The position numbers were made by a program, and so were the translations under genes. This document shows, piece by piece, positions 37,342-46,109 of a DNA stretch of 64,000 nucleotides (positions within the stretch are counted from its first letter, which is position 1; each line of letters begins with the position of its first letter). Origin of the DNA: Chloroflexota bacterium (GTDB lineage: Bacteria > Chloroflexota > Anaerolineae > Aggregatilineales > Aggregatilineaceae); contig JAAYCM010000115.1 in the NCBI GenBank assembly GCA_012729765.1, positions 1 through 64,000 of the forward strand, read 5' to 3'. The notes under the pieces are model-generated. The model made no database searches. It saw only the letters and a list, made by a program, of their open reading frames with translations, and had not been told where the DNA came from.

Positions 37342-38262
37342 GTGGAAAACAACATCCTGCCGGCGCGCACCTGGCAGACCCGGCTTAACGGTCTGCTGCG
37401 GCTCTCGCGCTGGAAAGAGCATATCCTTTTTACCGTGCCGCTCACGCTGCTGGGGGCGAACCTGGCCGCCGGGCATCATCCCGACGCGGTGACGCTCGAC
37501 TGGCGCCTGCTGGCAGTTACGATTGCGAATGTGCTGGCCGTGACGCTGGCCTTCATGGTGAATGATGTCGAAGATGCGCCCGACGACGCGCGCGAAGCCG
37601 CCCGCGCCGCCCGCAACCCGGTTACGTCCGGCGAGATCACGCGGCGCGAGGGCTGGCTGGCATCGATCGTGGTCAGCGGGGTGGCGCTGGTATGCTATGC
37701 CTGGACGAGCGAGGCTGCCTTCTGGACCGGCGTGATCACGGTGGCGCTGGCCTACCTCTACTCGTGGCGCACGGTCCGGCTCAAGGCGCTGCCGGTGGTG
37801 GACGTGATCTCGCATATCCTGATGCTCAGCGCGCTGCTGTTCCTGGCGGGCTATTTCGCCTATCACGACGATCCGGGCCGGGTGTGGCTGGTGGCGCTGG
37901 CGGTCGGGCTGGTATCGGTCTACGGCCAGCTTTACAACCAGCTTCGTGATTACGACATGGATCGCGCCGCCGGGCTGCACAACACGGCGAGCGTGCTGGG
38001 GCCGCGCCTGACACAAATGCTGATGTACGGCAGCCTGATCGCGGCGCTGGCCTGCCTGGCGATCACAATCGCCTGGGGGCTGTGGCCGCTGTGGCTGGTC
38101 GTCGTCCCGGTTGTGACGGCTCCGCTGCTGATCTTCTTTCGGCCCAGTACCGACATGCGCGGTACCGAGGCGATTGATGTCAGCGGGCGGGTGCAGCTTG
38201 GCTTCATCCTGATCGCAAACGCGACCGTGCTGGTCTGGCTGGTGGCGCACCTGCTGGATTAG
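37342..38262 (+). CDS. UbiA family prenyltransferase
   Basis: A 306-residue membrane enzyme with about nine helices that attaches a polyprenyl chain to an aromatic or lipid acceptor. The first Asp-rich motif is NDVEDAPDD at 74-82, the second is LRDYDMDRAAG near 200, both Mg-diphosphate binding. I start it at GTG 37342, preceded by TGGAGAG at 37327-37333; an in-frame ATG at 37264 would add a 26-residue stretch overlapping the region upstream of mvk. The acceptor is unknown: menaquinone, heme O and (bacterio)chlorophyll-type relatives share these motifs. Divergent position beside mvk and mvaD links it to prenyl supply. Confidence 0.88.
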   Translation: MENNILPARTWQTRLNGLLRLSRWKEHILFTVPLTLLGANLAAGHHPDAVTLDWRLLAVTIANVLAVTLAFMVNDVEDAPDDAREAARAARNPVTSGEITRREGWLASIVVSGVALVCYAWTSEAAFWTGVITVALAYLYSWRTVRLKALPVVDVISHILMLSALLFLAGYFAYHDDPGRVWLVALAVGLVSVYGQLYNQLRDYDMDRAAGLHNTASVLGPRLTQMLMYGSLIAALACLAITIAWGLWPLWLVVVPVVTAPLLIFFRPSTDMRGTEAIDVSGRVQLGFILIANATVLVWLVAHLLD

Positions 38263-38376
38263 CCCCGGTTGGTGCGCGGCCCAACGAAGCCTTACATTTT
38301 AAGTATACGCTTTCGGTGGTGGGCGGCCCGCAGACTCCCCAGCCGCCCCGCCCGGTAAGAAAGGATTCGGGAGAAG

Positions 38377-39456
38377 GTGGAACAGAATTACACCATCGTC
38401 GTGATGCAGGGCGACCAGACCGGCCAGGAACTGCTCGACGAGGCGCTGCGCGTCCTGACGCCGTTTATCGTCCCGTTGGGGATCGACCTGAAGACGTTCG
38501 ACCTATCGCTGGAAAACCGCCGCGCGACCAAAAATCAGGTTGTCTACGATGCGGCGGAAGCGATCAAAGTGTCCGGCCTGGGCCTCAAGGCGGCGACGAT
38601 CACGCCGAGCGGGGCAGACGATGTCGGCAGTCCGAACGCGATCCTGCGCGAGGCAATTGACGCGCAGGTGATCCTGCGGGCCGGGCGGCGCATTCCGCCG
38701 GTGCGCCCGGTGGCGGGTATCCATGCGCCGATCGCGGTCGTGCGCATGGCGGTCGATGATGCCTATGGGGCGAAGGAGTGGCGCGAGGGCGAAGGGCTGG
38801 ACGAGGTCGCCTACCGCACCGAGCATATCTCGCGGCGCGTCTGCCGGACGGTGGCCGAATACGCCTTCCGTTATGCCGAGCGCAGCGGGGCGAAGGTCTT
38901 TGGCGGGCCGAAGTTCACTGTCAGCCCGATCTACGAGGGGATGTTCAAAGAAGAACTGGACGCCGCCGCCGCGCGCCATCCTGCCGTACGCTACGATCCA
39001 CAGTTGATCGACGCGACCTATGCGCTGCTGCTGGAGACGACCGGCGAGCCGCTGGTGATCCCGACGCTCAACCGCGACGGCGACAGCATGTCCGACCTGG
39101 TGCTGAAGATGTTCGGCACGATCGCCGGCTCGGAGTCGCTGATTCTGAGCTTCGACAAGGAGATGGGCGTCAGCGCCGTGATCGCCGAAGCGCCGCACGG
39201 CACCGCGCCCTCACTGCAAGGCAAGAATATCGCCAACCCGATGGCGATGATCATGGCCGGGGCCAGCCTGATGAGCTATGTCCGGGCGGATGGAGCCGAT
39301 CGTTTGTGCCGCGCGATCCGCGAGTCTGCACTGGAAGCCGTGTATGACGGCGTGCGCACCGCCGATCTGGGCGGGCAGGCGACCACAACCGAATACACCG
39401 ACGAAGTGATCCGCCGTGTGCGGGCCAAGCTGGCCGTGTGGGAAGCCCTGGGCTGA
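38377..39456 (+). CDS. Isocitrate/isopropylmalate dehydrogenase family protein
   Basis: A 359-residue protein of the beta-decarboxylating dehydrogenase fold. Start is GTG 38377 with GGGAG just upstream. The Ser-x-Asn-x-x-Leu-Arg segment (VGSPNAILREA) resembles the isocitrate-binding loop of isocitrate dehydrogenases, and the nucleotide side has EAPHGTAPSLQGKNIANP. The usual REN-x-E/G-x-Y segment is replaced by VRMAVDDAYGAKEW, so a substrate-binding loop is altered. The metal-binding region (DATYALLLE, NRDGDSMSD) is also atypical. It may be an NAD-isocitrate dehydrogenase paralogue with a different 2-hydroxyacid substrate. It stands before the DHH-CBS-nucleotidyltransferase gene by 23 bases. 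Confidence 0.8.
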   Translation: MEQNYTIVVMQGDQTGQELLDEALRVLTPFIVPLGIDLKTFDLSLENRRATKNQVVYDAAEAIKVSGLGLKAATITPSGADDVGSPNAILREAIDAQVILRAGRRIPPVRPVAGIHAPIAVVRMAVDDAYGAKEWREGEGLDEVAYRTEHISRRVCRTVAEYAFRYAERSGAKVFGGPKFTVSPIYEGMFKEELDAAAARHPAVRYDPQLIDATYALLLETTGEPLVIPTLNRDGDSMSDLVLKMFGTIAGSESLILSFDKEMGVSAVIAEAPHGTAPSLQGKNIANPMAMIMAGASLMSYVRADGADRLCRAIRESALEAVYDGVRTADLGGQATTTEYTDEVIRRVRAKLAVWEALG

Positions 39457-39479
39457 TCCGTTTGCCGGGATGATGTCGC

Positions 39480-42110
39480 TTGAGCGCTGTAAAGCTGATC
39501 CTGACCCATGATAACGCCGACTTCGACGCGATCGCCTCGCTGCTGGCCGCGCACAAGCTCGATCCGGCGGCCCGGCCAGTGCTGCCGCGCCGCCTCAATC
39601 GTAACGTCGATCATTTTGTGAACCTCTATGCTGCCGGGCTGCCCTTCGTGGACCCCGACGATCTGAAGCGCGGCGGCGCAGTCGAGCACGTGACGGTGGT
39701 CGATTCGCAGAGCTTTTCGACCGTGCGCGGGATGCGCAAGGATACGCCGGTGCGCTTCGTGGATCACCACCCGCTGACGCGCGAGCTGGCCGACTGGCAC
39801 GAGTTTTCCGGCGACCTGGTGGGCGCGACGACGACCCTGCTGGTCGAGCAGTTGAACGCGCAGCGAGTCCACATCGAGCCGCTGGAAGCGACGCTGCTGC
39901 TGCTGGGAATCTATGAGGACACCGGCTCGCTGACATATGGCACGACGACCGCACGCGATATGCGCTGCGCCGCGTGGCTGATGGAGTGCGGGGCCGAGCT
40001 GGATGTCGTGCGCGAGTTCTTGCAGCATCCGCTCGTCCCGGAACAGCGCGAACTGTATGAGCGGCTGCTGGAGCACGCCGAGACGCACCTGATCAACGGG
40101 CATATCGTCATCGTGGCGATGGCGCACACCGCCGAGCCGGTGGACGAGATCGCAACGCTGGCCCACAAACTGCGCGAGCTGTATGAGCCGGGCGCGGTGT
40201 TTGTGCTGGTGCAGCTCAACGGCGATATTCAGCTTGTGGCGCGCGGCACGACCAACGCGATTGATGTCTCGGTGGTGGCGACGCACTTCGGCGGGGGCGG
40301 GCATGGTCGGGCCGCCGCGGCCCTGATCCGCGACCGTGTGCTGGAAGATGTCCGCGCGGAACTACTCAACCTGCTGCCCCGGATCGTGACGGCGTCGATT
40401 GCGGTGTCGGCCCTGATGTCGATGGGCGTGCAGACTATTCGCACCACCGAGCGTGTCGAGACGGCGGCGCGCCGGATGCAGCGCACCGGGCACGAGGGCT
40501 TCCCGGTGGTCGAGGACGAGCGCCTGGTGGGGCTGCTGACGCGCCGCGCAGTGGACCGTGCGATGAGTCACGGCATGGGCCGCCAGCCGGTGCGCGAGAT
40601 CATGGAAGCGGGCGCGGTGAGCGTCCACCCTGACGACTCAATTGAATTACTTCAGCAGCGCATGATGCGTTCCGGCTGGGGCCAGATTCCGGTGGTGGAC
40701 GAGGACGGGCGGCTGCTGGGCATCGTCACGCGCACCGACCTGATCAAGCAGTGGGGCCAGCATCCCGACGAGCAGCGCCGCACCGAAATCGTCACCCGCC
40801 TGCAAGCCGCGCTCTCGCCGGGGCTGTGGAAGCTGATCCGCGCGATTGCCGAGGAAGCACATTCACGGCGGATCGGCCTCTATGTCGTGGGCGGCTTCGT
40901 GCGCGATCTGCTGCTCGGCTTCCGCAATATGGATGTCGATCTGGTGGTCGAGGGCGACGCGATCGAGCTGGTGCGCGCGATCCGGCAGCAGTACGGCGGC
41001 GATATGCGCAGCCACGCCCAGTTTGGCACGGCCAAGTGGATGCTGGACGCAGCGGTCGCGCGCCGGATCGGGCTGGCCTATCCGGTTGCGGGCTGGCCGA
41101 CCTTCATCGACTTTGTTTCGGCGCGCACCGAGTTCTACGACGCGCCGACCGCGCTGCCGACCGTCGAGCGCGGCTCGATCAAGCTCGACCTGCACCGGCG
41201 CGACTTTACGATCAATACCCTGGCGATCCGCCTCTCGCCGGAGCCCTTCGGCGTGCTGCTCGACTTCTACGGCGGCGAACAGGATTTGCGCGAAGGCGTG
41301 ATTCGCGTCCTGCACAGCCTGAGCTTCGTGGACGATCCAACCCGGATGCTGCGCGCCGTGCGGCTGGAGCAGCGGCTCGGCTTCACCATCGAGCCACGCA
41401 CCGAGGACCTGATTCGCGGCGCGCTGCCGCTGCTGGATCGTGTGAGCGGCGACCGCATCCGGCACGAGCTGGCGCTGATCCTGGCCGAGGTATACCCGCT
41501 GCGGGCGCTGGCCCGGCTCGACCGGCTGGGCATCCTGGCGGCGATCCATCCCGCGCTGCGCGTCGATGCCTGGATCCGCTCGGCTTTCTACGCTGTGCGC
41601 TACGCCCGCCACCACCATCCCTGGCCGTCGCTGGCCGAGTTCGATAATTGGATGCTGACCGCGTTCTCGCTCTTTACCAGCCGTTTGGATGAAGCCGAGT
41701 TGGAGCTGCTGGGCAAGCGGCTTCAGTTCTCACGCGCCAACCTGAATCACCTGATCAATGTGCGCCGCGCGGTGGCACGCCTGCCGGAGCTGAATGAGGA
41801 GCGGCGGGCCAGCGCGGTCGTTGCCCTGCTGGAGCCGCTGGACGAAGTTGGGTGGCTGGCGGCCTGGGCGGCGGCTCCCAGCGCGATTGCCCGCAGCCAG
41901 ATTGAACGTTTCGCGTGCGAGTGGCGTTTTGTCAGGCCGACGCTCACCGGCCACGACCTGCGCACGATTGCCGATCTCAAGCCGGGGCCGATCTATGGGC
42001 AGCTGTTGGATCGACTGCGCCGGGCCTGGCTTGATGCTGAGATCAGCACGCCCGCCGAGGAGCGCGCCCTGCTCGATCGCCTGCTGGCCGAGGAAAACCT
42101 GGCCCCATAA
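39480..42110 (+). CDS. DHH-CBS-tRNA nucleotidyltransferase/poly(A) polymerase fusion
   Basis: An 876-residue protein with four modules. Residues 1-300: DHH/DHHA1 phosphoesterase domain (HDNADFDAIAS at 10-20, FVDHHPLTRE, and FGGGGHGRAAAA near 285). Residues ~305-430: a pair of CBS domains (VSALMSMGVQTIRTTE; VREIMEAGAVSVHPDD; GQIPVVDEDGRLLGIVTRTDL). Residues ~455-870: class II nucleotidyltransferase with GG at 471-472, the DVD metal pair at 485-487, and LHRRDFTINTLAI. Start is TTG 39480 in this frame. Known relatives are A-adding or CCA-adding enzymes of deep-branching bacteria such as Aquifex. Likely role: tRNA 3-prime end synthesis or poly(A) addition, with the DHH part acting on small nucleotides or RNA ends and CBS as an adenylate sensor (inference). 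Confidence 0.92.
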   Translation: MSAVKLILTHDNADFDAIASLLAAHKLDPAARPVLPRRLNRNVDHFVNLYAAGLPFVDPDDLKRGGAVEHVTVVDSQSFSTVRGMRKDTPVRFVDHHPLTRELADWHEFSGDLVGATTTLLVEQLNAQRVHIEPLEATLLLLGIYEDTGSLTYGTTTARDMRCAAWLMECGAELDVVREFLQHPLVPEQRELYERLLEHAETHLINGHIVIVAMAHTAEPVDEIATLAHKLRELYEPGAVFVLVQLNGDIQLVARGTTNAIDVSVVATHFGGGGHGRAAAALIRDRVLEDVRAELLNLLPRIVTASIAVSALMSMGVQTIRTTERVETAARRMQRTGHEGFPVVEDERLVGLLTRRAVDRAMSHGMGRQPVREIMEAGAVSVHPDDSIELLQQRMMRSGWGQIPVVDEDGRLLGIVTRTDLIKQWGQHPDEQRRTEIVTRLQAALSPGLWKLIRAIAEEAHSRRIGLYVVGGFVRDLLLGFRNMDVDLVVEGDAIELVRAIRQQYGGDMRSHAQFGTAKWMLDAAVARRIGLAYPVAGWPTFIDFVSARTEFYDAPTALPTVERGSIKLDLHRRDFTINTLAIRLSPEPFGVLLDFYGGEQDLREGVIRVLHSLSFVDDPTRMLRAVRLEQRLGFTIEPRTEDLIRGALPLLDRVSGDRIRHELALILAEVYPLRALARLDRLGILAAIHPALRVDAWIRSAFYAVRYARHHHPWPSLAEFDNWMLTAFSLFTSRLDEAELELLGKRLQFSRANLNHLINVRRAVARLPELNEERRASAVVALLEPLDEVGWLAAWAAAPSAIARSQIERFACEWRFVRPTLTGHDLRTIADLKPGPIYGQLLDRLRRAWLDAEISTPAEERALLDRLLAEENLAP

Positions 42111-42199
42111 GCGGGTATCTTGTAACCCCACTGCGCGCCGTTGGTCACGCCCCGAAGGTTAGAAAATGGTTATAAACTATAAAAATTCTTCGTTGGGAC

Positions 42200-42229
42200 T
42201 TGTAAAACGTTCTTAGTATCGTGTATCAT
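42200..42229 (+). promoter_or_regulatory. Candidate promoter of the cupin gene
   Basis: TTGTAA (42200-42205) and TATCAT (42224-42229) are separated by 18 bases, about 50 bases before the ATG at 42282, in an AT-rich part of the spacer. A second overlapping pair is TTGGGA with TATCGT. Confidence 0.45.
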
Positions 42230-42281
42230 CCCCCGCCATCACTATCCCGTTGACTGAGTTATGTGAAGGTGAGCAAGCCAT

Positions 42282-42614
42282 ATGGCCGTGGGGACAAGCA
42301 GCACAAGTCAGGTTCGAGTGACACGATGGCGCGGGGGGCAGCATCCTACACTCGAAAAGATCACGCGCCAGATGAAAGAGGAAGGCTTCCGGGCGTATGT
42401 CTGGACCAACTCGCCGAACTTCCGCTATCCCGTCCGCAGTCATGGCTATCATAAAACCCTTTACTGCGTGCAAGGCTCCCTCGAAATAACACTTCCTAAA
42501 ATGAAGCAAAAAGTGATGCTGCGTTCGGGCGACCGGGTCGATCTGCCGCGTGGCGTGCACTACAGCGCCATCGTCGGCCCCAGCGGCGTCCAATGCGTCG
42601 AAGGCAGCGTCTAA
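42282..42614 (+). CDS. Small cupin-domain protein
   Basis: A 110-residue single-domain cupin. Visible strands: FRYPVRSHGYHKTLYCVQGSLEITLP, then a hydrophilic turn, then LRSGDRVDLPRGVHYSAIV, which are the two cupin motifs (G-x-H-x-H-like and PxGxxH). Two histidines (HGYH) and a late H (GVHY) could bind metal. No substrate can be inferred. N-terminal ~20 residues are charged. A weak GGTGAG precedes the ATG. It stands alone between the nucleotidyltransferase gene and the membrane protein gene at 42703. Confidence 0.75.
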   Translation: MAVGTSSTSQVRVTRWRGGQHPTLEKITRQMKEEGFRAYVWTNSPNFRYPVRSHGYHKTLYCVQGSLEITLPKMKQKVMLRSGDRVDLPRGVHYSAIVGPSGVQCVEGSV

Positions 42615-42702
42615 GTTTCCAAGATTGCCTTCTTGGTGTACAGTTTTCAGGGTGGAGCCGTTGGGTGACACCCTGTTTGTTTTGCCGAGGAGATTGAGTC
42701 CG

Positions 42703-43323
42703 ATGTCACGTCTGCGCCTGTTTCGCCGCCGACACGAGGATGATGCCACGCTGCCCCCGCCTGCCGTCGATGATGCGCTGGAAGAGGGGGAGCCGGTGCC
42801 GTTCGTGCCGGTGTCGGGGCGCCGAGACTACGACGAAGATTACTACGCCGGACGCGAGTTCGACGATGCAGACGATGCTGCCGCCGAGGATGCGGTCGGG
42901 CCGGATACGCTGGAACCGATCCGGCGTGGGCGGCGGCTGCCCCGGCTGCGCGCCCCGCAGGTTCCACACGCCCGTGTAAGCCTGCGTATCCGGTGGGGGA
43001 TGCTGATCCTGGCGGCGCTGCTGATCGCCGGCGGCATCTTCGGGACGCTGCTCAACCAGGATCGCCTCAAGCGCGAGGTGGTCGAGTGGTGGCCGGCGCT
43101 GGTGATCGCGCTGGCCGTGCTGTGGATGATCCTCGCGCTGGCCCGCCGCCGGATCGCGTCGTTCCTGGGCGCGATGGCGGTCGCCGGGGTGGGGCTGAGC
43201 CTGCTGATGAACGCGCAGGATATCGCCGCCTTCGAAGAGACGCTGATGGGCGTCGTCCTGATCACGCTGGGGCTGGGAATTGTGATTCGCGGCTTCCTGC
43301 TGCGCCAGCAGTCGCCCATCTGA
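42703..43323 (+). CDS. Small membrane protein, LiaF/DUF5668-like helical hairpin
   Basis: A 206-residue protein. The start at 42703 follows GAGGAG at 42687-42692; the open frame upstream to 42550 overlaps the cupin gene and is not supported. The N-terminal ~90 residues are acidic and disordered (DDATLPPP, DYDEDYYAGREFDDADD). Then four hydrophobic segments: MLILAALLIAGGIFGTLL, EWWPALVIALAVLWMILAL, FLGAMAVAGVGLSLLM and LMGVVLITLGLGIVI. The first two with the WWPAL turn are reminiscent of the N-terminal membrane module of LiaF-like proteins. Function unknown. Confidence 0.72.
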   Translation: MSRLRLFRRRHEDDATLPPPAVDDALEEGEPVPFVPVSGRRDYDEDYYAGREFDDADDAAAEDAVGPDTLEPIRRGRRLPRLRAPQVPHARVSLRIRWGMLILAALLIAGGIFGTLLNQDRLKREVVEWWPALVIALAVLWMILALARRRIASFLGAMAVAGVGLSLLMNAQDIAAFEETLMGVVLITLGLGIVIRGFLLRQQSPI

Positions 43324-43400
43324 TCCAGCCTGTTCCCCCTCGTTATTTATAAAATTGAGCTAAGCTCTGGTGGGGCGCAGCGCTCCGGCCTGTTTTGTGC

Positions 43401-43429
43401 TTGAATAAGCCAGACAATTGTTGGATAAT
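43401..43429 (+). promoter_or_regulatory. Promoter of the CcdA-thioredoxin gene
   Basis: TTGAAT (43401-43406) and GATAAT (43424-43429) separated by 17 bases, about 95 bases before the ATG at 43527. This is the best complete sigma-70-type promoter in the window. Confidence 0.6.
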
Positions 43430-43526
43430 CCGGGCCTGGCCCGGTGAATCGTTGGGTGCCCCGACTGAAACGGAATCTCACCGCCCGGCATCAAACAGCG
43501 TGTAAACGGGTCTACGGAGAGCGATT

Positions 43527-45197
43527 ATGACGAGTGATGTAACGATTGGGTTGGCGTTTTTTGCGGGTTTGATCTCGTTTGTTTCGCCGTGCGTGCTGCC
43601 GCTGGTCCCGGCGTATATCGGTTATATGGGCGGGCGCATGACGCGGCAGATCAGCGGCGCACAGCCGGTGGTGGGCGTCCGGCAGCGCTTCGGCACGCTG
43701 ACGCACGGGCTGTTCTTTGTGCTGGGCTTTACGCTGTTTTTCGTGCTGTTCGGCCTGCTGACAACGGCGGCGGTATCGTCGCTGACCTCGCTGGGTGTGA
43801 CCGAAGGCGAAGTGCGCGACGGCCTGGCCCGCATCGGCGGCTCGGTCGTGATTCTGTTTGGGCTGCACGTGATGGGCGTGCTCAACCGGGTGTTTACCTG
43901 GCTGCTCAAGCAGGCCGCCCGGCTCGACCGCAGCCCCTACGGCAACCTGATCTCGGCGCTGATCGCCATTGCGCTAATCGGCACGATCTACTGGCTGTTC
44001 GTCGAGTCCTGGTTCCTGACGCTGGTTGTGGTGCTGCTCCTGCTGCTGGCCTTCCGCGACGCGCTCAAGGCCGACACGCCCGGCCAGTTCTGGTCACGGA
44101 TTATCCTGCGCCTGCAAACCGTGCTCTACAGCGACACCCGCCGCCAGACTCAGCCCACCAGCCAGTATGGCTACCTCGGCTCGATGTTCATGGGGATCGT
44201 GTTTTCGGCGGGCTGGACGCCGTGTATCGGCCCGATCTACGGCGCGGTGCTGACACTCGCCTCGTCCGGCGGCTCGATCGCTGAGGCTGGCCCGCTGCTG
44301 GCCGCCTATTCGCTGGGGTTGGGGATTCCGTTCCTGCTGACGGCGCTGCTGCTCGATCAGGCGCAGGGCATCTTCCGGCGTTTGCAGCGCAACATGCGCA
44401 CCATCGAGGCGATCAGCGGCGTGTTCCTGCTGCTGGTGGGCGTGCTGGTTTTCAGCGGCCAGCTTCAGCGGCTCTCGACGCTGGGGACCGAAGGCTCGTT
44501 CGCCGACGCCTCGATCAATCTCGAAAACTGCCTGGTTGGGGCGGTCGAAGGGCGCGTGCGGTGGGGCAACGTGCCGGGCTGCATCGGTGACGGGCTGAAG
44601 GAAGATTTCTATGTGGCGGCGAACAAGCTGGCGAGCCAGACCGCGCCGCCGGGAGCCGAAGCCTCAGACGCGCCGGAATCGGGCTTCGCGGAGCTGGACG
44701 CCGGAGCAGGCGATACCTCGGCGGCCCTCGACGTACCCGCGCTCGACAGCGGTGCGCCTGATGCCCCGGTCGGATTGCAGGTCGGCCAGCGCGCGCCGGA
44801 CTTCAGCGCGCCGACTCTGGACGGTGAGCCGGTCGCGCTCTCCGATTTCCGGGGCCGCCCGGTGCTGATCAATTTCTGGGCGACGTGGTGCGGCCCCTGC
44901 CGCGAAGAGATGCCGGACTTCCAGCAGCTTTACGATCTGCGCGGCGCGGATGAATTCGTGGTGCTGGCTGTGAACTATCTCGAAAGCCTGGAGCAGGTCG
45001 CGCCGTTCGTCGAGGACCTGGGGCTGAGCTTCCCGGTGGTGCTCGATGAGTCGGGCGCGATCAATGACCTGTATGGCGACCGCATCCAGGGCTATCCGAC
45101 GAGCATCCTGATCGACGGCGACGGCGTGATCGTGCGGCATTTCCCCGGCCTGGTGAACGCCGCCCAACTGATCGAGGCCCTCAACGAGTTGAGCTAA
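43527..45197 (+). CDS. CcdA-type thiol transporter fused to a TlpA/ResA-like thioredoxin
   Basis: A 556-residue fusion. Residues 1-~310 are a CcdA/DsbD-beta membrane core with the two reactive cysteines in SFVSPCVLPLVPAY (C22) and SAGWTPCIGPIYGA, which carry reducing power across the membrane. A linker of about 100 residues follows, rich in Ala/Asp and with two extra cysteines (NCLVG and PGCIGDG). Residues ~415-556 are a periplasmic thioredoxin domain with WCGPC active-site cysteines C455 and C458 and the AlkyPerox/TlpA pattern (LQVGQRAPDF, RGRPVLINFWATWC, YPTSILIDGDG). Normally CcdA and ResA are separate proteins serving cytochrome c maturation; here donor and acceptor are in one chain. The substrate may be apocytochrome c, such as the caa3 subunit II. 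ATG follows ACGGAGAG. Confidence 0.93.
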   Translation: MTSDVTIGLAFFAGLISFVSPCVLPLVPAYIGYMGGRMTRQISGAQPVVGVRQRFGTLTHGLFFVLGFTLFFVLFGLLTTAAVSSLTSLGVTEGEVRDGLARIGGSVVILFGLHVMGVLNRVFTWLLKQAARLDRSPYGNLISALIAIALIGTIYWLFVESWFLTLVVVLLLLLAFRDALKADTPGQFWSRIILRLQTVLYSDTRRQTQPTSQYGYLGSMFMGIVFSAGWTPCIGPIYGAVLTLASSGGSIAEAGPLLAAYSLGLGIPFLLTALLLDQAQGIFRRLQRNMRTIEAISGVFLLLVGVLVFSGQLQRLSTLGTEGSFADASINLENCLVGAVEGRVRWGNVPGCIGDGLKEDFYVAANKLASQTAPPGAEASDAPESGFAELDAGAGDTSAALDVPALDSGAPDAPVGLQVGQRAPDFSAPTLDGEPVALSDFRGRPVLINFWATWCGPCREEMPDFQQLYDLRGADEFVVLAVNYLESLEQVAPFVEDLGLSFPVVLDESGAINDLYGDRIQGYPTSILIDGDGVIVRHFPGLVNAAQLIEALNELS

Positions 45198-45212
45198 CCC
45201 CTGTGCGTTACC

Positions 45213-45248
45213 GGCGGATCGATCCCTCTGCCGGATCGATCCGCCTTT
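45213..45248 (+). terminator. Hairpin between the CcdA-thioredoxin and DUF2085 genes
   Basis: GGCGGATCGATCC (45213-45225) and GGATCGATCCGCC (45233-45245) are a perfect 13-base inverted repeat with a 7-base loop, followed by TTT. It lies 20 bases before the DUF2085 start, so it may terminate or attenuate. Confidence 0.65.
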
Positions 45249-45267
45249 CATGTGGGAGAGAAAACGT

Positions 45268-46026
45268 ATGAGCAGTCGGCGTGCGCGCCCCGAACAGGAA
45301 CTGCAAGGCAGCCCGCGAGCGAATATCTGGGTGCTGCGGCTCTCGCGCAACTGGCTGAATATCGCGCTGGTGCTGCTGTTGATCTATACCGGGCTGTCGC
45401 TGCTGCCCCCGGTCCTGATGGAAGCCGGGTTCGAGGGTGCGGCGGACGTGCTCTATACCGTGTACAGCCCGCTGTGCCACCAGTTCGCTTTCCGCTCGTG
45501 GTTCTTTTTCGGGCACCAGCACGCCTATCCGCGCGAGATCGCCGGGTCGGAGCTGGAATCCTTCGAGATGCACGCGGCGCGCGATCCCCACTTCGCGGGG
45601 ATCGATGTGGGCGAGTGGTCGGCGGATTTACAGCTTGCGTCGCGGTCGTTTCGTGGAAATGAGGAGATGGGCTATAAGACGGCTCTCTGCGAGCGCGACG
45701 TCGCCATCTATGCCGCGATGTTCCTGGCCGGGCTGGCTTTTGGGCTGGTGCGCCGCCGCCTGCGCCCCGCCCCGATCTGGCTCTACCTGATCCTGGGGCT
45801 GGCCCCGATCGGCATCGACGGCTTCAGCCAGTTGATCAGTTACCCGCCGTTTGGCTACTGGCCGTTGCGCGAGTCGCTGCCCGGCTTCCGTGTGCTGACC
45901 GGCGCGCTGTTTGGAATGATGAACGTCTGGCTGGCGTTTCCGTACCTGGAAGCGTCGATGCAGGAAACGGTCCAGCGCATCGAAGCGCGGCTAGAGCTGG
46001 CACGCCGCCGCACGCCCCCCCGCTGA
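45268..46026 (+). CDS. DUF2085 family membrane protein
   Basis: A 252-residue membrane protein. The ATG at 45268 has GGGAGAG at 45254-45260. The family marks are seen: SPLCHQFAFRSWFFFG with a conserved Cys-His pair and later KTALCERDVAIYAAMFLAGLAFG. About five hydrophobic segments. The region between (residues 95-145) is a hydrophilic loop. The role of DUF2085 is unknown; the CHQ and CERD motifs look metal- or heme-binding, but this is only a guess. It follows the CcdA fusion after a strong hairpin. Confidence 0.82.
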   Translation: MSSRRARPEQELQGSPRANIWVLRLSRNWLNIALVLLLIYTGLSLLPPVLMEAGFEGAADVLYTVYSPLCHQFAFRSWFFFGHQHAYPREIAGSELESFEMHAARDPHFAGIDVGEWSADLQLASRSFRGNEEMGYKTALCERDVAIYAAMFLAGLAFGLVRRRLRPAPIWLYLILGLAPIGIDGFSQLISYPPFGYWPLRESLPGFRVLTGALFGMMNVWLAFPYLEASMQETVQRIEARLELARRRTPPR

Positions 46027-46054
46027 GAGAAGCTTAACCACCTGGGTGAATGAA

Positions 46055-46088
46055 ACAGGCCCCGCTGAGTGTGCTCAGTGGGGCCTGT
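46055..46088. terminator. Terminator between the DUF2085 gene and the TadE gene
   Basis: ACAGGCCCC plus GCTGAG at 46055-46069 pair with CTCAG plus TGGGGCCTGT at 46074-46088, a long perfect stem with a 4-base loop. T richness after it is modest. Sits between convergent genes. Confidence 0.7.
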
Positions 46089-46109
46089 GTTGTGCCGGGG
46101 TGTGTAACC

